Shown here piece by piece: positions 22,235-33,915 of a stretch of 64,000 nt of DNA; within the stretch, counting starts at the first letter, position 1; each line of letters begins with the position of its first letter. Origin of the DNA: Camillea tinctor. Its lineage: Eukaryota; Ascomycota; Sordariomycetes; Xylariales; Xylariaceae. The translations under genes were made by a program, and so were the position numbers. Where the stretch lies: positions 434,001 through 498,000 of the forward strand of contig MU394065.1 in assembly GCA_022578605.1 (NCBI GenBank), read 5' to 3'. A model generated the notes under the pieces. The model searched no databases and had not been told where the DNA came from. It saw only the letters and a program-made list of their open reading frames with translations.

Positions 22235-24198
22235 GGTAGCGATCTTACGAAGCTAGCAGTAAGAGAATGTTCACTTCGGGAAGCAAGTTGATGAATGAGT
22301 TGACGATGAATTTTGAATATCTCTTTGCCTTAGCTGAGGATCCAATAGTGTGATCGTTTAAAGTACACAGCCTTGAATGTTCCACACTAGGACATTAGGT
22401 ACTTGCCCTTCTTATATACACTTCAATGATAGTCTTATTTAAGCCTTGTAAGGCATCCATGGTCAAACAATTATTGTTGGACGGTAAGGGGTTTCGTGGT
22501 AGTGTCATGGGATTAATACTCGGGGAAGGAGAGGGGGGTTCGTTTGTGAGTCTCCCTTGCTTGATACACACGCACCCAAACTTGCACGCACTACGCTGTT
22601 AGTTGGGATGAGTTTTCGAGGAACTTGAGGTTGTTACACATAAAAAGAGCTTGAAAGAGGTTGTGCTTGTTTAGGGAGGTGAGTGTCAAGTGAGTGGCTA
22701 TGTGCGATCTCGAGGGTTTATAATAACATACCTAAGCATAGTGATAAATGGATAAATCAACCCAGGCTACCCAGATACGAGTTTCATGCCTTTAATCTGC
22801 ATCAAGGTTAATCTGTAGGGATTTTATGTTAAGATATTCTATGTCTCCTATTCTGGTAGGAGAGCCCAGTTAAGGAGTAGGTATGTCTACTATGTAACCT
22901 AGTAGTCGTAGCATATGATAGACCTCCAAGGGTATCATCACATGCATATTTGTTTATACAGCTAGTGTTGACGTTTAGTTAGGAAAGAGAAATACAGATA
23001 TTGATGTATCGATAAAAGCCTATCAGGAGTAACCAACACCGGTTGAAGTAGGCACTAAAGTATTCTCTCTACCAGTGGCTGTGGCTTAGTTACCTATTTG
23101 TGGTAGAACAGCGGCAGTTGGATGCCTCAACCGGACTGGTTGCAGTGTTTCTAGGCCGGATGCATCGAAAAGGGGGACAAAGAAATAGGTAGAAGGTGGG
23201 CGCAGCTGACAACTCTTTCTGTTCTGTTGGCTCTCGAGTAAGTTGAAAAACTACCTGCTTACTTGAGGTTAGGTGTGATTACATTCCGTGATGGGTCAAA
23301 CGTTATGTATAACTTATATAGTTAGGTTATTGCATTTTAGTTGCTGTTTGTTCATAAAATCAAAATAAGGAAAAGACATAAAAATAAAAATACCTACCTA
23401 GGTAAACAAAAAAAAAAAAAAAAGAGGAAAAAAAAAGAGAAGGATGATGACTGGTTACTTCTGAGCAATAAAGAGCGAATAGAAAAAGAAAAGAGTGACG
23501 TCTTAATGCATCGTCTTCCATATGTAGATACTTAGTGGATCAATAAGTACATACCTACATACCTATAACTACACACACTAACCTATTGTAGTGTACTAAA
23601 AGCCGTCCCATTAGGTACCTGCCTGAAGTAGAAAGAAAAAGGAAAAAGAAAAAAGTTGTGGCTGATCCAATAAATATATACATAGTTAGTTGAGTACCTA
23701 CCTACTCTACTAGATATAGGCAGGTACCTAAGGGTAAAAGAGTAGGTTGCTGTGGCTGGGAAATAGGTACGTATGTAGGAGGTATTGTACCTAGGGACCT
23801 AACTTGTACCCAAGAGGTATTCCCCACAAGGCACTCACACTAAGGTACACATATGCATTTCATTAGGTACAGGTTGAATTCACCCACGGAGCATCTGGCG
23901 CTCATCCCTGAAATCAGAATTCGGCCGGTCATCGCCAGCCAAAATTCAACTTTTCGACATCAACTTTCTCCATTCTCCATTTTCCACACAACCACTTCCC
24001 ACTCAGCAAATACCGGCCTTGAAACCCATAATTTGCATCTCTACGTCTTCTACAACTACCCGCGACCATTTTAACCTTTTCTTTCTTTTTGATCCTCTTT
24101 ACCATCATTCACTCTTTTCTTTCCTCGCCGACAATCTATTTCCATTCCAACGCCTACCGTCTCTCTCTTCGCAAAGAAGGAAAAAAAAAAGAGGTTCC

Positions 24199-24226
24199 AC
24201 ATACATACACACACACACACACACAC
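24199..24226. repeat. (CA)n microsatellite in the SET1 leader region
   Basis: About eleven CA units, with ACAT interruptions at the left end, about 200 bp upstream of the SET1 start codon. Confidence 0.9.
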
Positions 24227-24345
24227 GTCAGATCTCCGACCCTGTCGCGTGGACGTAGTGGTTTCGCGTGTCTCTTCCTCCCAACCAACCCCCCCATTCC
24301 CTCGCAACATCTCAATTGCCGGCACGCCCTACTATCCTCTACTAC

Positions 24346-24395
24346 ATGAATGGTGTCGTCTCTTTTCCACGCGAGATATGAGGGTTGGTGGATAG
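24346..24395 (+). promoter_or_regulatory. Two overlapping short upstream ORFs before SET1
   Basis: An ATG at 24346 opens an 11-codon frame that ends with TGA at 24379-24381. A second ATG at 24378 overlaps it and closes after five codons with TAG at 24393-24395. Both lie within 80 bp of the SET1 start. They can act only if transcription starts upstream of 24346, which the sequence alone does not show. Confidence 0.4.
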
Positions 24396-24425
24396 AGGAA
24401 GCCGCACGCACCCTCCCTCCGTATA

Positions 24426-27400
24426 ATGGCTCCTAGCGCCAGTTATAGGGAGTTCTTCCCTAATGCTCCTCGCGCCGCTAGAGACAAGGCTAATGAACGG
24501 CAACGAGAGAAATCCCACAAGGTATCAGATTCTGCCGACAATTCAAGGACGGCTACTCCTGTTCTACGCGATGCGACTAATAATAGCACTTCCCTGTCTG
24601 ATGCCGCGCGACCTGCGGATGATGCCGACTTTTCACAAGGAGATATCCTCAATGGTGTTGGATCTGCGAGCTCCCACGGGAGTACCACCTCATCGGTCTT
24701 TAGCACCACCAACCTTCCGCCTGCTCTGAATAACTCACACGCTCCGAACAACAACAGCACTCCAGACACCGTTGCTGGCTCTCCCACATACCCCCCCAGC
24801 ATGCAACCCTCAAAACAGTTCGCCTCTAGCCCTTCGCATCCCGGCAAAGAAGCTGAGATCACGAGCTCCTCGACCGCTGCAGAGCTGTTGTCCAATCTCC
24901 CCGGTGTCGCTGAGCGCCGTCCGGCTCGAGACCCCAGCCGTCCCATCCAAGGCATGAAATGTATACACGATCCTTCAACCGATAAGAACTTGTCTTCGAG
25001 CGAGAGGAAAACAATGAAACCCAAATATAAGAATTTCGGTTCGGTACGTATACAATACTATGTCCGTGGGGAGAGGAAAGGGGAGGGGGGGCGTCATCTG
25101 ACTTTATGTGAAATATATGGCTAATTTGTTGTTGCTGAAATAGGAAGATGACGCCCCCCCCTTGGACCCTCGCCTATCGAAAGGTAGCTGGCTCGACTAC
25201 ATCAATGTCGACTTCCACCTCCCCAAGGCGAGGTTACGCCAGGCTCCTTACAACCTGAAGCCTTATCCCTACGATCCTGCTACCTCTATTGGACCCGGCC
25301 CCCCAACCCAAATCGTGGTCAGTGGCTTCAACCCCCTGATTACTTTTTCCAAGGTCGCTACCATCTTTGCCTCGTTTGGCGATATCGCCGAGAGTAGCAA
25401 CAAGATGCATCCCGAGACCGGGAGTTATCTTGGCTTTGCGACTTTTCGATTCCGGGACTCTAGAAATATGCGACGGCCGGCAGTATCTGCCATCGACGCG
25501 GCTAAAAGGGCGGTCAGATCGATGAATAATCGCAGGATCGAAACAAACCATGTCAAGGTCGAATTCGATCGGGATGGTAAGAAGAGTAGGCAGATGCTCG
25601 AGACCATCCTCAGGAGGGATCGAGAAGAGAGGGCTCGGGCTGCTGCTGGGCCATCTGTCCCTACGGGACCTAGGTCACAAGCCGATGGTGCTCCTGGGAC
25701 CGGGGCGAGGACGCAGACCGACACCCTAGCCACACCGCGATCGCAAACCGATGAGTTTGCTCGACCGCCTCCTACTGCCCCGAAAGGTCCTGCCGCCGAC
25801 CGCCAGCGACCCTCAGCTACCGACGCGAGCTGGCCGAAAACAAAATCCTATTCTATGCTTGCTAACCCTCCATCGGTCACAAGTACCCTCAACGGCGAGC
25901 CTCATATTTTCGTCGCGGATGCGCATGTTCCAGTCATGGCGACGACAATCCCTCATATGAAAAAGCGACTGAGGGCATTTGAATTCACCGACATTCGTGC
26001 TGATCGGACGGGCTATTATATCATATTCCCCAACTCTACACGCGGTCGCGACGAAGCATGCCGGTGTTTTAGATCTGCTGACGGTAGCGCCTTTTTTACC
26101 TACACCATGGCAATGAAGCTGCACGGAATTCCGCCAGCGACGTCTTCCCAGAGTACTAGCAGTCAACGACAGGGCGAGCCGGAGCGACGAGCGATCCTGG
26201 ATGCCCGCTATAGGGACGAACATCAATACCGGCCCCGCGACGAACGACGGCGAGACGAGGAGGCTGTATTAGAAGAAGAGAAAAGACATCGGGCCCAGAA
26301 TTTTGACCCTGTGACAGAGGCTGTTGAGGTTGTCCGCCGGGAAATGAACAAGCAATTAATTGATCACATTAAGAGTAAAGTTGCTATACCTGCTTTAGTC
26401 ACCTTCCTAGAACCTGCCAACCACGCAGCCAAACGACGCAAGTTGAACCTCGAAGACCCCTCGGGGACGCCGAGACCCATCATCAACGTAGAGGATCGAG
26501 ACGTGACGCCCATCAGCACCCCCAACTCTCGAGCCGACCCGATCGAGCGCCGTACAGCGCGCCTCGACGTTACTTCACTGCCTCGTATAAGGAAAGCCAA
26601 GGGCCAGGGTGCAGCTCAGCGCAACTACGGGTTCACGGATCCGTTTGCTCGCAAGCGGCCTACTGTAGTGCGCAACGCTTTCCGTTCGCTCCACCACCGT
26701 CTGCAGCCCCCAGATAGCGACGAAGAAGCATCAGAAGATGAAACTGAGAATCGCGATTCTCTCGCACGAGACACCGAGGAGCCGGAGTCGCGACCGCGCA
26801 GCCGTATGAGTACGGATGATGATGTCTTCGAGGATGGATTTGGTGACGAAGATTCTATGACGGAGTCTAGTTTCGCTGTCAATGAGGGTCCCGGCAAATC
26901 AAAGAAGAGGAAACTCGACCTACACATTGAAGCTGCCATTAAACGGCAGAAGAAATCCGACGAGGAGCTTTTTGGGGTTACTATTGATACTCTTGAAAGC
27001 GAATTCCCTAGCCCCACCGAAGATGCTGTCATCCCTAATGCTGGTCTTGGTGACAACAAGGATACGGGAGTCGCTAAGGTCCCTACGCCTGTTGAGAAGA
27101 CTACTAAAGGGAAGAAGAAGACGGCCGCCGCGAAGCCCAAACGGAAGACCAAGAAGCAGCTCTTCGAGGAACGCGAAGCTCTGAAGAAGCAGCAACAAGG
27201 GGCGCCTATAGAAGAGGCCCTGCAGCAGGCAGACAAGGAAGAGACGACAGAGCCAGAAGAGGCCCCTCAAAAGGTTGAGGCCGCCGACGATGTGGATGAA
27301 GATATTCCCAAAGACGATCGCTTTTCCGATAAAGTGCTGCCGGCAATGGCCTTACCAGAGGGTTTCAACTTGGCTGTCCAGACTATGTCGGACCTTGCTT

Positions 27401-28387
27401 TTCAGGCAAAGGATCATCCTGATATCAGCAAACTTGGGAAGAAATTCGCAGTTGGTAATATCAGAGATCCTAAACTCTTCGTTTGGCGACACAACCGGAT
27501 ACGGGAACTTAATAGTGAAGGAAAACCAGCCGACGAAGAGCTCGAGATTGGGGGCTATTATGTCCCGAACGAGACCGGGTGTGCTCGTACCGAAGGCGTC
27601 AAGAAGATCCTCAACTCTGAAAAGTCGAAGTACCTCCCACACCATCTCAAGGTGCAGAAGGCAAGAGAAGAGAGACAACTTCGTGCGGCCAAGAAGGATG
27701 GAAAGGATGCCGTGGCTTCTGCTGCCGAAGCTGCCAGGCTCGCGGCAGAGAAGCTCCTGGCTAAGGGCAATTCCCGAGCGAACCGTGTCAATAATCGGCG
27801 CTTTGTGGCTGATCTGAACGATCAGAAGAGGACTTTAGGCCAAGACTCTGATGTGCTTAGATTCAACCAGCTTAAGAAGCGGAAGAAGCCAGTCAAATTT
27901 GCTCGCTCAGCGATCCATAATTGGGGCCTTTATGCTATGGAAAATATCAACAAGGATGACATGATCATCGAGTATGTTGGTGAGCAGGTTCGACAACAAA
28001 TTTCCGAAATCCGTGAGAACCGCTACCTAAAGAGCGGCATCGGAAGTAGCTATCTCTTCCGAATCGATGATAATACGGTCATCGACGCAACAAAGAAGGG
28101 TGGCATCGCTCGTTTCATCAACCATAGCTGCATGCCGAACTGCACTGCAAAGATAATCAAAGTTGAAGGCAGCAAGAGAATTGTCATCTACGCTCTACGA
28201 GATATTGCTCAGAGTAAGTAGCTGTCCCACCCACCTCTTTACCGAGCAAGGTTTAGGATTCATCATGCTAACAATGATTATAGACGAGGAGTTGACATAC
28301 GATTACAAATTCGAGCGTGAATATGGTAGTTTAGACCGTATTCCCTGCCTCTGCGGCACGGCCGCATGTAAAGGGTTCCTTAACTAA
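24426..28387 (+). CDS. SET1: Set1 histone H3 lysine-4 methyltransferase (COMPASS catalytic subunit)
   Basis: Exons 24426-25043, 25144-28213 and 28284-28387 give 1263 residues, typical for fungal Set1. A Ser/Pro/Asn-rich N terminus is followed by an RRM at about 261-349, a Set1-type middle region, charged linkers, the n-SET segment, and a SET domain at about 1126-1246 with [15 protein letters not shown] (N1199-C1202) and LTYDY. The post-SET motif CLCGTAAC (C1251, C1253, C1258) closes the protein. It mono-, di- and trimethylates H3K4 at active promoters within COMPASS. The last intron splits the SET domain just before the catalytic Tyr segment. All residues expected for activity are present. 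Confidence 0.98.
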
Positions 28388-29582
28388 CCCGTCTAATAAT
28401 GGTCTATTCCCTATGAATATAGGGACGGTGGCAGCCTCTTTTTTTTTCTTGTTTTCGCCTCTTTTTTTCAACACATCTGGAGTTGTTGGTACTCTGCATC
28501 ACCGTTGACCTCATTTTCTTCCCTATTCTAAATTTCGACGCTGGGCCTTTGTTATCCTCCCCCTTTGGATCAGCTTTGATCGATTATATATGCATGTAAA
28601 AAGGGGAGTTAGTTTTAAACTTTTTTTTTCTTCATTATCGGCGGAGGGATAAAAAAAGAGGAAGGGGTGAGGGAAAGGGTTAGCAGAAGGGCAGAGAAAG
28701 AAGGGGAGAGAAGAGGGAGGAGGAAAGATCCAAAGAAAAGAATCCAAAGTGTACAAGTAATATCAGCCGCTACGCCCCTCATGTGACGGAGAAAGGGTAG
28801 CGAGAGAGGGAGGGGGGTTTGGAGAAGTAGCTTAGAAGGCTTTTATTCTTTTTAAATGTTTCCCCATACCTTTGCTAGGGAAGGGATATAAGGCATAACG
28901 AACGATAAAAGGCCGATTTACGCCCTCAGCTAGATGCTGAAGAGAGACAGAAAAAAAGAAAAGACACCAACACCTACCTATCTATCTATCTATCTATCTT
29001 ACCCAGTCCCCACCCCCCCCCCCCCCCCCCTAAATAAGAGAAAGCGATTAGACCATCTTATATTTAAACTATTTACCTTACCTACGTTACCTTCTATGGC
29101 TTTTCTTCCCCCCCTTCCCCGTGTCATATATCGTCTTCTGTTTCTCTTTCTTGTGAAGATGTACCTTGCCTATCAGACCGAACCTCCTTTTCTTACCTAT
29201 CCCCCCTTGGCTTTTGTGTGTGTATATATATTCGTTATGAGGCCTCTCACTCGTATATTCAGGTAACGGGCTTGGTACGATATATGCTAGGTCATACATA
29301 TGTATAACCTACTTAAAGGCCATAGGTTATAAGATTCCATTCCGTCTTGAACAATTCACCTCACTGAGATTACGTAATAAGGCGATGTTTTGTCCCATAA
29401 AAACTTAGATCTATTTTGATCTAGGATATATATATATTTGGTTCATATGCCTTTTGAAAACGCCGTGTCGTATGATATGTACCACGGAAGCTCCGCATAA
29501 TTTGGATTGCTTCCTTTCCCTGAACGCCAGAATGTCGCGATGAATATTACTCTCAACACATTGTCCGCTGCCATTTTCTCGT
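28388..29582. other. Convergent 3' flanks of SET1 and FCF1
   Basis: 1.2 kb with a purine-rich block (28640-28740), a CTAT microsatellite and an 18-base C-run. No supported ORF. Confidence 0.55.
28974..29030. repeat. (CTAT)n microsatellite and adjacent poly-C run
   Basis: About six CTAT units (28974-28999) are followed after 13 bases by an unbroken run of 18 C (29013-29030). Confidence 0.9.
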
Positions 29583-30854
29583 CTATTGAGGGGCGCCTGG
29601 AAGCCTCTCGATCACATATTTACCCCGGGCAACGTTCATGATGGGCACACCAGGTACCTTACGAATACGTCTGACAAGGTCCTTGTCGTTGCTGGCGACT
29701 ATGTAGATGCGGTGTTTTCTGGTTTAGAGGTTAGCCTAGGTAAAGACGCGTGTCACTGCTGTAGTAATTCTTTTTGGCCAAACTTACGATACTCGATCAA
29801 ATATGCTATTGTTGATGTTAGCAATCCACAGACAGCATGCATCATGTTTGGGAGAACATGACTTACCAGTCATCTGCATAGGTCCCCTTGTGGTCACATT
29901 GTAGGCGTTCCCACCGTTCATCCCGCGCTATGCGTAATGCCATTCTGTTTGAAAAGTCAACGCTTGGCTCCCAAGTCATAAAATGGTTCCTCCTTACCGG
30001 TACTTAGGCCCTAGTTTTTCCAATTCGGCCTACAGAGGAGAAGTCAGTATAAGTACACCACAAGAAGCATGCCAAGTTCTGAAAGCAGCTTATAGGGGTA
30101 TACTCGGATCTATTCGTACCATGACGCATGATGTTATCTATAAACTGGTGGTTAGCAAGTATACCCTACGATAATGTCCTAGAAAGTAGCTTGGCAATCT
30201 CTACTTACAATGGGTATACACTTTGCATATAGGCAGTCCATCATGCTCTCTAGGAGAGGCAGCTTTCTCTGGACGGTATGAGACAGGAAATTGGTATCCT
30301 AATACCAGGTAAAGGTAAAGGTAAAGAAGGGTCAGATCAAGTCAACTCAGGTGCGGGTGGTATAAGGTTGATCGAGTGATAATGGTTCGAGGGGCGAGCA
30401 TTGGTGCTTACAACAAGGACACCTGGATTACGACTGGTTAGCAACTAGTCCTAGTACTCCAATACTATTTGTGATTGGGGGTGCGTCTCTTACTGTAGGG
30501 AGGCTTCAAGGCTTCGTTGTGTTGGAAGAAGAGCGAGGAGGCCATCTGGGGCACTTCGCGGACGATGTCGGTAGAGGGACCGGCGTTCTTCGCCTTGGCT
30601 TTGTTGACGGCATCTGCCTTGGCGGCATTCTCCTTGAGGCGGGAATCGCGCTTTGAGATGACTTGAGATTTGTAGTGGTTAGATAACCTGTCCCCGGTAT
30701 ATATGTATCTCTATATATTTATACATATACGTACTGCGCTTCACCTGTTCGTAGGAAGTTCAGAGGTTAGCTGTGCTTATCGATAAGACCATGGGGAAAG
30801 GGAATCTTTAGAACGTACCTGGGCGAATTTTCTGGTCTTCTTGGCTACTCCCAT
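29583..30854 (-). CDS. FCF1: Fcf1/Utp24, PIN-domain nuclease of the small-subunit processome
   Basis: Ten exons on the minus strand: 30854-30819, 30744-30735, 30661-30494, 30422-30412, 30298-30209, 30137-30120, 30029-29998, 29944-29867, 29805-29788 and 29718-29583. They join in phase to 198 residues. The protein starts MGVAKKTRKFAQ and carries the PIN-domain signatures LVDTNFLSHTV, MMDCLYAKC, CDHKGTYADD and RIYIVASNDKD, with the acidic metal-binding residues in place, and ends GKYVIERLPGAP. Fcf1 makes early cleavages at A1/A2 that release 18S rRNA precursors. Exons of 10, 11, 18 and 18 nt are unusual, yet each is needed to restore the conserved protein and each has GT and AG neighbours. No single open frame covers the gene, so automatic ORF callers would miss it. 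Confidence 0.93.
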
Positions 30855-32778
30855 ATTTGGAGGTCAACTTCCGAATTGGTATGTGTCTGGGTATATAGGA
30901 ATTCGAAACGTTGGTGTGGCTAAGTTGTGTGTTTCGGCGGTAGCGATGATGGTGGTGGTGGTGGTGGTGATGTCGCAAAAGACGGGCTTGAGTTTGTAGC
31001 TCTAGAGAAGGACCAAAAAAAAAAAAAAAAAGAATTGATAGATGACGATCTAAAAAAATAAAATAAATGGGTACCCCAGATAACTGGTGGGGGCAGGGGT
31101 CGAGCCGATATGCAAGTACGAAGTACATATGCACGTATCAAATTGGGTTTAGTGGATTTAAGGGACTTCCAAGCCCACAGCCCCTAGAATTATCACCTGC
31201 GGGTTGGGCGGATTCTATCCACATACCTAAACCACTAACCACCTACCTACATATTGACTAACTTTTTGCATTCGCTTTGTTTGAAGCGTTTCCGTCGTCC
31301 CATCCACACACATTCATCCCGTTAACCCAAAACCAAAGGAAGTACGGGTTCTTTTTGGTAACACGTGCCACAACGACAACCACTGACTTTGCAACATGCT
31401 TACCCATTAAGTAGGTAGGAGTAATATCTTTGCCTTGCCTATACGAAATAAAAATAGAATAATAGAATAATACAACGATACAGAATTAACATGTAGTGTA
31501 AGTATATATGAAGAGGAGGAAGAAGAAGAAGAAGAAGATGGTGGATATATCTTATTTAGTAAAGTTGTCTAAGACCGTGTAAGATTTTGTGAATGTGCAG
31601 AATCTAAAAGCTGTATACACTAGATAATGTATGTCTGGTACCTATGTCTGGTACCTGGACCTACGTACAGCAGTAAGCCCGCCATAGAATGGAATGAACG
31701 GTGGTTGAAGAACAGAAACAGTCAGCCGATGCCAAAAATGGATCTGGTACCTTCGTTCGTTCCCCGTTCCCCATTCCCTAAGCTGGGGTTACAGGGAATG
31801 ATGGTCTGCGGTACACTGTATTACGACATGTGCCACCTGCCAAATCGTGCGCGAGCGCGCGCCGTTGGTCGCTGTAGATTCCTTTGACAGTTATTAGACA
31901 GTGCAACGAGCATATCCATGTCCATGCCCATCCATGCCAATGCCAATGCCACTTGCCAATGCGAATGCGACGAGAAGACATTTTTCCCCCCCCCCTCCCA
32001 CACTAATAACCATATTGTAAGGAAACTGCCTTTCTAGGCCTTCTAAGCCTTCTAAGGTTAGGGGACTTGACTGACTTACGCTACAGTGAACACGAGCCCT
32101 TTCCCTATACTACATACCAGTGACATAGCAAATACAACCAAGGGAAAATACTACATTACAACCCCCCAAGGGTCTAAACTCGCTTCCTTTTTTGTCTTTC
32201 TCTCCTCTCCTCTTTTATTTTTTTTATTTCTCCTTTAACCCTTTTTACCAAATCCATCTCTTAATTATTCCCCCCCTCCCTCACCTCAACCAATTTATTT
32301 TATTTTATTTTATCCTTCTTCTCTGGTTTGTTAGGGGAATATTGGAGGGTTTCAAGATGCGATATTAAAGAGATAATATCATCGTCCCCTTGCCTTCGTT
32401 TTTCTCTGCCATTTGCGGTATTCTTTCGTTGACCCCCATAGCCAAGTACTTGTTCTTGTTCATTTATTATCCCTTGTCCCGCGCGCCTTTCCTTGTTACG
32501 GTTGTAACCATTACCACAACCACAACCACAACCACCACGAACACTCTCCCACGAGTCATTGAGTTGCACATCGATAAAAGTCCTTGTCCAACGACGGAAT
32601 CACACGCTTTCACTTAAAATACCCCGAGTCGTCATCGTATTAGTAGTTATTGTTGTAGTTGTTGTTGTTTGTCTCTCCTGGTCATCAACTATTGGCACGG
32701 TACCGTCGGCGCGCGCCGTGTGGGATATCTTCTCTCGTTAGACAACTCGATCCATAACACAGGAAATCATCGCCCACC
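30855..32778. other. Divergent spacer between FCF1 and CSI2-like genes
   Basis: 1.9 kb containing a GGT trinucleotide repeat (30951-30969), a GAA-rich block (31508-31540), a CCATGC/CCAATGC degenerate repeat (31915-31965) and T-rich leader sequence before CSI2. Open frames over the GGT repeat encode His or Pro runs and are not considered genes. Confidence 0.55.
30951..30969. repeat. (GGT)n trinucleotide repeat
   Basis: Six GGT units, flanked by GATGAT and GATG, about 100 bp upstream of the FCF1 start codon. Confidence 0.85.
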
Positions 32779-33915
32779 ATGCGTTCACAACCAATTCTCC
32801 TCGCCTTGGCGACTCTCTTCGCCTCGTCTGTCATTGCACAGGACGCGACAACCACCGATGGCGATGCGACGACAACTGCTGCTGCCACCACCACCGCTGC
32901 CACAACTACCGCCGCCGGTACCACGACAGCCCGAACGACGGCAGAGACTACTGAGGCGACCACCACGGCAGAGAGTACGGCATCCGAGACATCCACAGAA
33001 GATGACGACACCACCTCAGTCCCTTCGCTAGGAACCACGACAACCGCTGCCTCCACTACCTCGGCCTCCTCCACCGGCACCACCACTGTCCCCGGCATCA
33101 CTTCTTCCACTGCTGGCTCTTTACCAACTCTTCCGGGTTCATACAGTTATCCCGCGCCTACTGTTCCTCCCACCAGCAATGCTCCTTTCATGCATCCGTC
33201 GAATGCGCCCGAGGGCACTGTTTTCATCGCCGTTGGTGCCATCCTCGGAGCCTTCGGTGCCGCCGTCTTGATCTGGAGAGCCGTTATTGCCTGCCTCTTG
33301 CATCGTTCTGTGAAGAAGGCCGCTTTGGCCCAGCACGCCGCCAATGACAAGGCCTCGTATCCGGCTCCCTCGGCTCCCTTTTACAAGTATACTGACCACG
33401 CGTCTTCTGCCTCGCTCGGTAATATGGCAGCCGGCGGCCGTGGGGTCCGGAGGACGACACGGGGTCCCATTCCTTCTTCCACTCCGAGCCAATCCAACCT
33501 CTTTTTCTCCCCCACTGCTCCCATGGGTTCCAACACTGCCGGTAGTCGGGAATCGCGTTTCCTACCCTCGGGTTTCTACGCTGCTGGTGCTTCCTCGCCA
33601 CAGCAGCAGTCCCACGGTCACTCTATCAGCTTGACGAATCTACGGCCAGACTCATACGTGCAACCCCGGGCTGTTGGTGTAAGCCCTCCGGAATCGCCTA
33701 GTCTTGCCGCCCGTAACAATGGCAACAATGGCGCTCAACGGAACGTGAGCACGAGTACGCTGAACCTCAACCGACCACCCAGCCAACGTGCCCCGAGTGC
33801 CTTCCTAGAGGATCTCTTGGCCGATCAGTCCGAACAGTTCCCGCCTCCTGGCCCACATCCAGGGCAGCATCCGGGACAGCATCCATCCTGGAATCAGTCT
33901 CAGAACCGATTCTAG
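32779..33915 (+). CDS. CSI2: Csi2-like single-pass membrane protein with Thr/Ser-rich ectodomain
   Basis: A single exon encodes 378 residues. A signal peptide (1-20, cut after VIA) is followed by a Thr/Ala/Ser-rich stretch (about 22-115) likely to be heavily O-mannosylated. A conserved juxtamembrane motif ([14 protein letters not shown]) leads into one membrane span at about 147-174, and a Ser/Pro/Asn-rich cytosolic tail ends in HPGQ repeats. This layout and the [19 protein letters not shown] motif match fungal proteins named after yeast Csi2, which is linked to chitin deposition and the bud neck. The biochemical function is unknown. Confidence 0.82.
   Translation: MRSQPILLALATLFASSVIAQDATTTDGDATTTAAATTTAATTTAAGTTTARTTAETTEATTTAESTASETSTEDDDTTSVPSLGTTTTAASTTSASSTGTTTVPGITSSTAGSLPTLPGSYSYPAPTVPPTSNAPFMHPSNAPEGTVFIAVGAILGAFGAAVLIWRAVIACLLHRSVKKAALAQHAANDKASYPAPSAPFYKYTDHASSASLGNMAAGGRGVRRTTRGPIPSSTPSQSNLFFSPTAPMGSNTAGSRESRFLPSGFYAAGASSPQQQSHGHSISLTNLRPDSYVQPRAVGVSPPESPSLAARNNGNNGAQRNVSTSTLNLNRPPSQRAPSAFLEDLLADQSEQFPPPGPHPGQHPGQHPSWNQSQNRF

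Larger units (their letters stand above)
22235..24425. other. Long divergent spacer between cupin-like gene and SET1
   Basis: 2.2 kb. The centre (23370-23830) is AT-rich, with many ACCTA/TAGGTA words (for example 23697-23730) and A-runs at 23408-23430. The last 450 bp are pyrimidine-rich leader-like sequence before SET1 with a CA microsatellite. No gene is supported. Confidence 0.55.
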
